Assembly (NCBI GenBank): GCA_031291685.1
Contig: JARLIP010000105.1
Span: 1 to 36,784 of the forward strand
Length of the DNA: 36,784 nucleotides
Direction of reading: 5' to 3'
From: Caulobacteraceae bacterium
Lineage (GTDB): Bacteria; Pseudomonadota; Alphaproteobacteria; Caulobacterales; Caulobacteraceae
Below, piece after piece: positions 29,931 to 36,784 of the stretch. Below the pieces are notes generated by a model. It made no database searches. It was not told where the DNA came from and was given only the letters and a program-made list of their open reading frames with translations. How positions within the stretch are numbered: the first letter of the stretch is position 1; each line of letters opens with the position of its first letter. The position numbers and the translations under genes were made by a program.

Positions 29931-31088
29931 CTATTGCGATACGAACCGCCCCGCACACCGAACCCTATCATAGCATTCTTCAAGGGTCGCTGTCTGCCGG
30001 GCAAGATCGAAACGCGTTTCCATGAGGTTGCGCGCGCCCCGTCCGAGTTCCCCCCTCAAGATTGGGTCTGTGAGAATTCGCCCGATCCGCTCGGCGAGTG
30101 CGCCCGTGTCCCGCTCCGGCGCCAGAAATCCCGTCTGGCCGTCAATGACCGCCTCGGGAATGCCGCTGGTGTCGGACGCCACCACGGGCACGCCCATGCC
30201 GCCGGCTTCGAAGATAACCGTGGGCAGCCCTTCCGAATCGCCACTGGCGGCGGTCACGCTGGGCACGGCGATCACCGCCGCCCGCGCCATCCAGCCAACG
30301 GTCGCCTCGTGCGGCTGCCCGCCGAGAAAGGTCACGGCGCCCGCCAGGTTCAGACGGGCCGCCTGAGCCTCGAGCTGACCGCGCAGGGGGCCATCCCCGA
30401 TGATCACCAACCTTGCCCGCGGCTGGCGCTCGACGACCTGGGCCATCGCCTGGAGCAGATATGCGGTGCCCTTTTTCTCGACCAGGCGGGCCACGTGAAC
30501 CACCAGGCCAGGTTGAAATTCCGCCCCCGGTGAAAAGCGCTGAAGATCGATCCCGATCGGATGAACGATGGTCCGATCCTCGGGAAAGCCCTTCTTCAGG
30601 GCGGCCCGGCGGATGAACTGCGACACGCTGAGGAACAGGGCGCCCTGACGCCGCAGGGCCCGGCGGCGCAGGACGGCGGCGATCAGGGCTGGTCGGCCCG
30701 AGCGAAGAAAGACCGCATCGCGGGTGGTGACGTCAAACCCGTGCAGGGTGGTGACCAGGGGCACGCCCAACCGCCTGGCCAAAGGCAGGGCGTGAACGGC
30801 GTCGATGGCGAAATGGGCGTGCAGGACATCGATCCTGCGCCCCGCGAGGGCCTCAACGAACGGCCCAGGATCCCCGAGGGCCAGGACCCTCAGGGCGGTG
30901 AGCGCCCCGCCCTTCGGGATCGCCGCCTCGGCCCCGGCCGGGATATCGCCGAACCGAGTGCGTCCGATATAGAGCGGCCGATAGCGCGAATAGCGTGCGA
31001 CCTGGGCGGGGATGAAGGTCTCCGACCGCTTGAACAGCTGAAGGCGAAAAACGCCGACGACGGGAAGATCCGCATCCGATGCGCTCAC
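29931..31088 (-). CDS. glycosyltransferase family 4 protein
   Basis: 385 aa. FRLQLFKRSETFIPAQVARYSRYRPLYIG is the N-terminal acceptor region shared by GT4 enzymes of colanic-acid type (SETFI motif). VLHAHFAIDAVHALPLARRLGVPLVTTLHGFDVTT follows, then the C-terminal VVHVARLVEKKGTAYLLQAM and the EX7E motif EGLPTVIFEAGGMGVPV. The start is a GTG at 31088 whose GTGA overlaps the stop of the upstream transferase, so the two are translated in coupling. The donor is unknown. Confidence 0.88.
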   Translation of the reverse strand: MSASDADLPVVGVFRLQLFKRSETFIPAQVARYSRYRPLYIGRTRFGDIPAGAEAAIPKGGALTALRVLALGDPGPFVEALAGRRIDVLHAHFAIDAVHALPLARRLGVPLVTTLHGFDVTTRDAVFLRSGRPALIAAVLRRRALRRQGALFLSVSQFIRRAALKKGFPEDRTIVHPIGIDLQRFSPGAEFQPGLVVHVARLVEKKGTAYLLQAMAQVVERQPRARLVIIGDGPLRGQLEAQAARLNLAGAVTFLGGQPHEATVGWMARAAVIAVPSVTAASGDSEGLPTVIFEAGGMGVPVVASDTSGIPEAVIDGQTGFLAPERDTGALAERIGRILTDPILRGELGRGARNLMETRFDLARQTATLEECYDRVRCAGRFVSQ

Positions 31089-32284
31089 GAGCGTTCCTCC
31101 TCAGGTCGCCGTTTGCCCATCAGATCCTCGAACAGCTCAGCATAGCGCCGCGTCATGACCTCATAGCTGAAATGCTCTCGCACAGTTCTTAACGCCCCCA
31201 GGCCGAGACGTTCGCGCAAGGCGGGCTCGGCGCAGCGGGTCAGGCGATCGACCAGAGCCGGGGTGTCTCCCGCCGGAAACAGGAAGCCGTTGACCCCGTC
31301 CTCGATGATCTCGGAGGCGCCGCCGATATCCGACATGACCATGGGCGCGCCGCTGGCCATGCATTCCAGGGCCGACAGGGACAGGGTCTCGATGGAGGTG
31401 CTGCAGATCACGCCCACGTCCATGGCCGCCAGATAGGGCCTCACATCCGGCTGCATGCCGGCGAACAGGACGTAGTCGCCGAGCCCCAGGTCATGGACCA
31501 ACTGCTCGATGGCGGGGCGCTTGGGGCCATCGCCGACCAGCACCGCGCGAGTTGGAACCCCGGCGGCGCGCAGGGCCGCGACCGCCTCGACCAGTTGCTG
31601 GTGGTTCTTTTCATAGCGGAACACGGCGCTGAGGCCGATGACATAGTCGCCGTCGGCAAATCCCAGCCGCTCCCGGGCCGCCCGGCGCCCGGCGGCGTCC
31701 GGGGGCGTGAAACGCTCCACCTCGATGCCGTTGCGGATGAGTTCGACCCGGCGCGCCCGCAGCCCACGGCCCAGCCAGATCTTCTGCTGGTTGACGCTGA
31801 TATAGACCAGAGCGCTGGCCAGCCATGTGGCGGGCATGAAGGGTGCGGTGCGGATCCAGCCGGCCACATTCTTCACGTCGGTGGAATGAAACACCACCAC
31901 CGTGGGGCAACGCACCCGGCTCAGCGTCAGGGCGGCGCGGATGGCGACGGTGGCTATCTGATTGACGGTGACGATCAGATCCGGGCGCTCCTCGTCCAGC
32001 ACCCGGGCCAGGGCCCGCCACGTACCAGGCTTGAACATGCCGGCAAGGCCGAGCACGCGGATCTCGGCGGCGAGGTCAGGAGAGGCGATGGAGGCGGAAA
32101 CCCCTTGGCTGAGCCCCAGCACCCGGAAACGAAACCGGGATTTCAGGGCGCGCACCAATCCCACGGAATGGCGCTGGGCGCCGCCGACCAGCAGATCTTC
32201 CAGAACGAACATCACCGTCCCGCCGCGCGCCGCCGTCGCGACGGGTTCGGCCAGGGGGGGCGCCTCGGAGGCGAGAGATGTCAT
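31085..32284 (-). CDS. glycosyltransferase family 4 protein
   Basis: 399 aa. FVLEDLLVGGAQRHSVGLVRALK is the GGA(Q/E) acceptor loop of GT4 enzymes; the C-terminal half shows VIGLSAVFRYEKNHQQLVEAVAAL, AVLVGDGPKRPAIEQLVHDLGL and ETLSLSALECMASGAPMVMSDIGG (EX7E). The ATG at 32284 is chosen; a longer in-frame version from 32329 lacks a ribosome site. The stop overlaps the start of the next gene by 4 nt. Confidence 0.88.
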   Translation of the reverse strand: MTSLASEAPPLAEPVATAARGGTVMFVLEDLLVGGAQRHSVGLVRALKSRFRFRVLGLSQGVSASIASPDLAAEIRVLGLAGMFKPGTWRALARVLDEERPDLIVTVNQIATVAIRAALTLSRVRCPTVVVFHSTDVKNVAGWIRTAPFMPATWLASALVYISVNQQKIWLGRGLRARRVELIRNGIEVERFTPPDAAGRRAARERLGFADGDYVIGLSAVFRYEKNHQQLVEAVAALRAAGVPTRAVLVGDGPKRPAIEQLVHDLGLGDYVLFAGMQPDVRPYLAAMDVGVICSTSIETLSLSALECMASGAPMVMSDIGGASEIIEDGVNGFLFPAGDTPALVDRLTRCAEPALRERLGLGALRTVREHFSYEVMTRRYAELFEDLMGKRRPEEERS

Positions 32285-32387
32285 CGGCGCCCCGTACCCG
32301 CGGCCTTGAGGTGACCAGACAAACCCCAAGGTTCAGCTTGCCCGAAGGGGGAAATGCGCTCGTGCTTCAACCGTTCCATGCCCCTGC

Positions 32388-33587
32388 CTACTCCCGAGCG
32401 GCATTGTGGAAAGTCTTTGAAGGCGTTCGATGAAGCAATTTCTCGAATAGCGCGACATATTGGCGACCGCTGTAGTCGAGCGAATAGCGTTCGGGCAGCG
32501 CGCTGGCGCGTTCCGACGAAGTTTTCGTGACGTCCAATATCGCCGCCGTCGTCGCCTCCACATCCGCGACCGGCACGCGGACACAGGGCAATTCCTTATC
32601 GCCTCCGTTCGGGGTCGTGATCACCGCAAGTCCGCTGGCCAGGGCCTCCAAGAGGGTGATCGGAAGCCCCTCCACCCGCAGGGTCGGAAACAGGAAGACG
32701 TCGGCGGCGCTCAGATGCGCCGGGACCTCGGCCCGCGGCACGCCCCCCAGCATGATCGCCTTACCCTCCAGCCCCCAGTTGGCGATCAGGCTTTCAAGCT
32801 CCGCCTGATACGGTCCCGCCCCGGCGATCAGATAGCGAAGCTTGGGATCCACCCCCAGCGCCCGCCGAAAAGCGCTCAAGCCCACCAGCAATCCTTTCTG
32901 GGCGTGCAGACGGCTGAGGGACAGGATCACCCGCGCGTCGGGCGCAAGACCCATCTGATCGCGAAATCGCGCCCTGGCCAAGGGATCGAACTGGAACTGT
33001 TCGGCGTCGACCCCGTTGCTGATCATGACCGAGGGTGTCGCGCCTATCAGCAGCCGGGTCGGCCAAGTATGAAACTGGCGCTCCACCGCATCCCCGATCG
33101 CCACCACCGCGTCGAACCGACGATAGATCCGGTCCTTGAACACCAGCCAGTAGAGGTTCTTGAGCAGACCGACATAGGCCTTGGGGGTCCGTTGGCGCAG
33201 CTTGGAGACGATTTCTCCGGAGGAGGTCCCGTGGGCCTGGAACACAAAGGCCTGGGCCCGGGCCGGGTCGCGAACGCCGACCAGGGCGTTCGCCGCCGCG
33301 CTGACCCCCAGCACAACATCCGTGGTCCCGGCGTATCGGGCCGCGAACACCGCCGCCGAACCCGTCCACCACGCCTTGGAATAGCGCCCGGGCGGGGCGG
33401 CGACGGTGTGTATGGAAACCCCATCGACCTCGCTGTGCTCAGGCAGGTCCGGGTGGGACGTCGTCAGGATCGTGGTCTTGTGGCCAAGCTTGGCGAACCG
33501 CCGCGCCAGATCCCATGCGGCGGACTCCATCCCCCCCGACGCATGAACCGGCAAGGACCGAGCGACCACCAGGATGTTCAGGCTCAA
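32388..33587 (-). CDS. glycosyltransferase family 4 protein
   Basis: 399 aa. The N terminus ILVVARSLPVHASGGMESAAWDLARRFAKLGHKTTILTT is the GGME variant of the acceptor loop. FVFQAHGTSSGEIVSKL and AVVAIGDAVERQF lie mid-protein, and the C-terminal domain has ILSLSRLHAQKGLLVGLSAFRRAL, YLIAGAGPYQAELESLI and VEGLPITLLEALASGLAVITTPNGG (EX7E). The start is TTG at 33587. It is the first gene of the leftward four-transferase set, 103 bp before the next, and is divergent from the GH16 gene. Confidence 0.86.
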   Translation of the reverse strand: MSLNILVVARSLPVHASGGMESAAWDLARRFAKLGHKTTILTTSHPDLPEHSEVDGVSIHTVAAPPGRYSKAWWTGSAAVFAARYAGTTDVVLGVSAAANALVGVRDPARAQAFVFQAHGTSSGEIVSKLRQRTPKAYVGLLKNLYWLVFKDRIYRRFDAVVAIGDAVERQFHTWPTRLLIGATPSVMISNGVDAEQFQFDPLARARFRDQMGLAPDARVILSLSRLHAQKGLLVGLSAFRRALGVDPKLRYLIAGAGPYQAELESLIANWGLEGKAIMLGGVPRAEVPAHLSAADVFLFPTLRVEGLPITLLEALASGLAVITTPNGGDKELPCVRVPVADVEATTAAILDVTKTSSERASALPERYSLDYSGRQYVALFEKLLHRTPSKTFHNAARE

Positions 33588-33679
33588 GGTTTGGAATCCC
33601 GGCTAGCGGTGGACAGGTCCGGATACCTCGTCTTAGGTTCGCCGGGAAACCCTTTATGCGGGACAGGCCCTTGGCGCCC

Positions 33680-34564
33680 ATGAAGTCGGCAAAATCCCTG
33701 ATGTCTCGCCCGCCAAAGCCTGGACGGTTCGCGCTCCGACGCGCCCGTCCGCTGCTTTCGACCGTCGTCGCGGCGGCCCTGCACGGCAGCGCCGCCATCG
33801 CCGCGGCGCCCCCTGCTCCCCTGAGCCTGGGCGCCTGCAAGCCGACCTTCAATGACGATTTCAACGACCTGAGCGCCTCGGCCTGGGGGCCAGGAACCCG
33901 CTGGATCGCCCATACCCCCTGGAACGGCGACTTTGGCGACGCCCAGTTCTCCGATCCGCGGCCAGGCTTTCCGTTTACGATCGAACATGGCGTGTTGCGG
34001 ATAGAGGCCCGGAAGGGGCCGGACGGAACCTGGCGCTCGGGCCTGTTGTCCACCACGGACGCCCACGGAAACGGATTCGCCCAGACCTACGGCTATTTCG
34101 AGATGAGGGCTAAACTGCCGCCTGGAGAAGGGGTCTGGCCGGCCTTCTGGCTGGTGACCGCCGATCTGAAAGCCGATCCGAGAATCGAGATCGACGCCAT
34201 TGAGTATTACGGCGTGATGACGGACAAATACTTCGTCACCACCCATGTATGGCACAACGATAAAACCCTGACCCACTCGGAAACCCAACCGGTCGCGGTC
34301 GGCGGCGGCGCCCTTTCCCAGGCGTTTCACACCTATGGCGTCCTCGTCGACCACGACTGGATCGTTTACTATCTGGATCGTCAGGAGGTCCTGCGCCAGA
34401 GGACCCCGCCGGAACACACGCGGCCCATGGGCGTCCTGATTAACCTGGCCCTGGGTGGCGGCTGGCCCAGCGGGAATGCGCCAAGCCCTTCCTATTTTTA
34501 TGTCGACTACGTGCGGGCCTATCCGATTCCAGCCACCTGCGCCGGAACGTCACGCACCCCGTGA
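33680..34564 (+). CDS. secreted glycoside hydrolase family 16 protein
   Basis: 294 aa from the ATG at 33680. An N-terminal twin-basic region and hydrophobic core (FALRRARPLLSTVVAAALHGSAAIAAA) look like a signal peptide with cleavage near residue 43. The GH16 catalytic motif is E170-I-D172-A-I-E175 in RIEIDAIEYYG, preceded by YGYFEMRAKLPPGEGVWPAFWL. GH16 enzymes cleave beta-1,3/1,4-glucans or galactans with retention. In exopolysaccharide loci they trim or release the polymer. ATGs at 33656 and 33701 are alternative starts; none has a strong ribosome site. The gene stands alone between the transferase operon and the RTX gene. Confidence 0.86.
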   Translation: MKSAKSLMSRPPKPGRFALRRARPLLSTVVAAALHGSAAIAAAPPAPLSLGACKPTFNDDFNDLSASAWGPGTRWIAHTPWNGDFGDAQFSDPRPGFPFTIEHGVLRIEARKGPDGTWRSGLLSTTDAHGNGFAQTYGYFEMRAKLPPGEGVWPAFWLVTADLKADPRIEIDAIEYYGVMTDKYFVTTHVWHNDKTLTHSETQPVAVGGGALSQAFHTYGVLVDHDWIVYYLDRQEVLRQRTPPEHTRPMGVLINLALGGGWPSGNAPSPSYFYVDYVRAYPIPATCAGTSRTP

Positions 34565-35070
34565 GTTAACGGTTGGACGCGGCCCGACGGCCGCCCAGAA
34601 CCTCACCTCGCATCATGCAACGCGGCGGGGGATTCAGCGCGCTGAAGGGCCCGCCGCGCACGCGCGCGCAGACGTCGCAGGACCGGCACACGCCTGACGC
34701 ATTACCCCTATAGGACCACCGAGTTTGTTGGCGAGGGGGAGTGCGACGCGCCATCAAGGCCTTGAAGCCTAAGGGATCGCGGTCAACCCGCGCCTGTCAG
34801 GCGACGAGACTTGAAAGCTTGGCCATGACGCATGGAAACCCGGCAACAAGCTAAACAATATATTATTGTTGAATCGATTTTAACCGAGCAAATTGGCAAC
34901 CATCGAGACAATACATCAACAGTATAATCGTCGTTTTGAACGCTTAACCTTAACCGTATAGCCCTGATTCACATTCCATTAGCGCTAATATGTCGCAATT
35001 TTTATTTACCAATTTTTTTAGCCGCAGTTTTATGTAAATGGGATGAAATTCAGTCAACTTCACCTCTGAA
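34565..35070. promoter_or_regulatory. AT-rich upstream region of the RTX glycosidase gene, with palindromes
   Basis: 506 bp without a gene. The left part has a hairpin GCGGCC-CGAC-GGCCGC (34579-34594) just past the GH16 stop and a perfect 14-bp palindrome TTCAGCGCGCTGAA (34633-34646). From about 34840 the DNA becomes AT-rich, in strong contrast to the rest of the window. It contains the dyad AACAATA-TAT-TATTGTT (34854-34870), a tandem TTAACCTTAACC (34944-34955) of CtrA half-site type, and a perfect 12-bp palindrome ATTAGCGCTAAT (34978-34989). Confidence 0.5.
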
Positions 35071-36784
35071 ATGGCTCAGCTCATGTCCCAAGCTATCCGC
35101 ACCTCGGATTTCACTGGCGCCCTCGGGGTGAATACACACCTATACGTCACAACCAGTCAGTATTGGGACGGCGGCACGGTGCTGGCCGATCTGAAATATA
35201 TCGGAATTTCGCAGGTCAGGGATGCCGTCGTTAGCGCCACAAACACGGGGCAGGCCAGCTACGCGCAACTCGCTGACGCCGGGATCAAATTCGATTTTCT
35301 GTTCACCAGCACCACAGCGATCAGCAGTGGCCTGTCGCAGGTGGACAGCTTCATCTCCGCGCACTCTGGATCGGTTGTCGCGATTGAAGGTGTGAATGAA
35401 ATCAATTTTACACCGATGCTTTACTCGAGCCTTTCAGGCACATCGGCAGCCGTCAGCTACCAAGCGGACCTATTTACGGCCGTCCATGGCGATACGCTGC
35501 TCAACGGGATACCCGTATTCAACTTCACGGACACCACATCCGGTGTGGCCGGATTGGCGGACTACGCCAATACACACTCCTATGCCGCGCACGGAGCTGA
35601 GCCCTATGCGCAGCTGCTTGCCGATCTGAAAACGCAGCAAGCGGCCATGACCGGCAAGTCGGTGGTGCTCACCGAAGCGGGTTACTCTACCCTTCCAACC
35701 GCCGGCGGCCTTGGCGGCGTCGATTATGCGACCCAGGCCAAGCTGACGTTGAACTTGATCATGGACGCCACCAAGCTCGGCTATAAGGAAATTTATCTCT
35801 ACCAGTTACTCGACAGCACCGACCCGACCAATTCCGATATCCAGGCACATTTCGGCCTCTTCGACGCCAGCGGCGCCGCAAAGCCCGCGGCGGTGGCGTT
35901 GCACAATCTGACGTCCATCCTGGCCGATACAGGCTCGACGGCGTCAACCTTCACAACGGGCTCCCTGAACTATTCGCTGACCAATATGCCCAGCACCGCC
36001 AGCTCGCTGTTGCTGGAGAAATCTTCAGGCGCATACGACCTTGTTCTGTGGAATGAGCCACAAATTTGGAATAGCACGACCAATACCGCCGTTACCGCCG
36101 CCACATCCACGGTCACAGTCAACCTTGGAGGCACCTACGCCACGGTCGATGTCTATGACCCCCTGACCGGCACGACCGCAGTTGTAGAGGCGCATAATGT
36201 CAGCCAGATCACGGTCTCGATCAGCGACCACCCCCTGATCATCGAGGTCAGCCAAGCCTCCACCGCCGCGACCATCGTTAACAATCCCCTGACCGTCACG
36301 GGCGCCCATGTCCTATCCGGCGGCGCGGGAAACGACTACCTCAGCGATGCGGTCGCCAATGGCGCCGCGATCACCATGGCTGGCGGCGCGGGAAATGACG
36401 CCTATGTGGTCAGCAACAGCAATGATGTGATCATTGAGAAGCCTGGTGAAGGCACTGATACAGTGCTGTCCAGCGTCAGCTTCACCCTACCCGCTAATGT
36501 GGAGGTTCTGACCTTCACTGGCAGCGCCAATGTAGTCGGCCGCGCCAACGATGGCATTTCCACCCTCACCGCCAACAGCGGCAACGATACCCTCTATGGC
36601 GGCGCGGGCACGAGCACCCTGATCGGCGGCTCCGGCCAGACCACCATGATCGCCGGAACCGGGAGCACCACCTTCATCGGCGGAACCGGACCCGACACCA
36701 TGATCGGCGGTTCGGGCCACGCCTACTTCGTCGTCAACAACAGCAACGACATCGTCCAGGCCCAGGCCAATGGCGGCTATAACA
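35071..36784 (+). CDS. clan GH-A glycosidase-like domain fused to RTX calcium-binding repeats (runs off right edge)
   Basis: 571 codons are present and the frame stays open at the edge. Residues about 10-300 read as a TIM-barrel glycosidase of clan GH-A (GH39/GH5-like): acid/base E110 in IEGVNEINF, nucleophile E202 in VLTEAGYST, and a late barrel strand IYLYQLLDS. A beta-rich linker domain follows (about 310-410; SYSL/LVLWNEPQIW...VTVNLGG). From about residue 415 come RTX-type nonapeptides (GGAGNDYLS, GGAGNDAYV, NSGNDTLYGGAGTSTLI, GGSGQTTMI, GGTGPDTMI). There is no N-terminal signal peptide, as expected for type I secretion with a C-terminal signal, which would be outside the window. GC and codon use are markedly lower than in the neighbours. 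ATG 35083 is an alternative start. Confidence 0.8.
   Translation, partial: MAQLMSQAIRTSDFTGALGVNTHLYVTTSQYWDGGTVLADLKYIGISQVRDAVVSATNTGQASYAQLADAGIKFDFLFTSTTAISSGLSQVDSFISAHSGSVVAIEGVNEINFTPMLYSSLSGTSAAVSYQADLFTAVHGDTLLNGIPVFNFTDTTSGVAGLADYANTHSYAAHGAEPYAQLLADLKTQQAAMTGKSVVLTEAGYSTLPTAGGLGGVDYATQAKLTLNLIMDATKLGYKEIYLYQLLDSTDPTNSDIQAHFGLFDASGAAKPAAVALHNLTSILADTGSTASTFTTGSLNYSLTNMPSTASSLLLEKSSGAYDLVLWNEPQIWNSTTNTAVTAATSTVTVNLGGTYATVDVYDPLTGTTAVVEAHNVSQITVSISDHPLIIEVSQASTAATIVNNPLTVTGAHVLSGGAGNDYLSDAVANGAAITMAGGAGNDAYVVSNSNDVIIEKPGEGTDTVLSSVSFTLPANVEVLTFTGSANVVGRANDGISTLTANSGNDTLYGGAGTSTLIGGSGQTTMIAGTGSTTFIGGTGPDTMIGGSGHAYFVVNNSNDIVQAQANGGYN

Noticed and set aside
1-36784. CRISPR arrays, rRNA genes, intact insertion sequences or prophage genes
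   Set aside because: None seen: no regularly spaced repeats, no rRNA-like sequence, no complete transposase or phage structural gene.

Overview
The window is GC-rich chromosomal DNA from an alphaproteobacterium, most likely a member of the Caulobacteraceae (Caulobacter/Phenylobacterium type). The basis is the codon bias, a GTTC-N7-GTTC LexA box in front of an imuA-like gene, an alphaproteobacterial-style COQ7 hydroxylase, short intergenic palindromic repeats and tandem TTAACC motifs of CtrA type. No tool was run; family calls rest on motifs read directly and on recalled family knowledge.

Layout. 1-3.7 kb: the 5' end of imuA (leftward, SOS-controlled), a small secreted molybdopterin-fold protein, a PEP-mutase/isocitrate-lyase family enzyme, an NADPH-dependent FMN reductase and an iron-containing alcohol dehydrogenase. 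3.7-3.9 kb: two repeat-type hairpins. 3.9-8.6 kb (leftward operon): acyl carrier protein, FkbH-type HAD-IIIC enzyme, SGNH-hydrolase-like membrane-anchored protein and MBOAT acyltransferase, with 15-nt or 4-nt-overlap junctions. Its logic is that of dlt (carrier protein + MBOAT + SGNH partner), with the D-alanine ligase replaced by an FkbH enzyme of the kind that loads glyceryl units from glycolysis onto a carrier protein. I regard it as the best candidate for an undescribed system, a predicted glyceroyl (or related hydroxyacyl) esterification of a surface glycan. 9.0-14.2 kb: an organosulfur scavenging cluster (TauD-like dioxygenase, two SsuD-like flavin monooxygenases, two peroxiredoxins including an LsfA-like 1-Cys enzyme).

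14.2-17.3 kb: a lower-GC defence insert with a C5-cytosine methyltransferase, an Eco29kI-type GIY-YIG restriction enzyme (all six recalled catalytic residues can be placed) and a Vsr mismatch nuclease, translationally linked. Two CCGCGG sites, the expected target, sit in a 10-bp tandem repeat upstream of the methyltransferase. The insert abuts a 74-codon remnant of an MmeI-like type IIG enzyme. 17.4-18.7 kb: a self-inhibited Fic AMPylator preceded by three copies of TGCGGTGAAT, then tRNA-Leu(CAA). 18.8-21.6 kb: housekeeping genes (hypothetical, DedA/YqaA-like, DsbB, COQ7, GNAT).

21.6-36.8 kb: an exopolysaccharide region with a Wzy/WaaL-type ligase/polymerase, a PIG-L deacetylase, seven GT-B glycosyltransferases on both strands, a secreted GH16 glucanase and, running off the right edge, a protein with an N-terminal clan GH-A glycosidase domain fused to RTX calcium-binding repeats. 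The window contains no priming transferase, flippase or Wza/Wzc export genes, so the locus must continue or be split. Two long stretches, 25.3-26.4 kb and 34.6-35.1 kb, hold no convincing gene.
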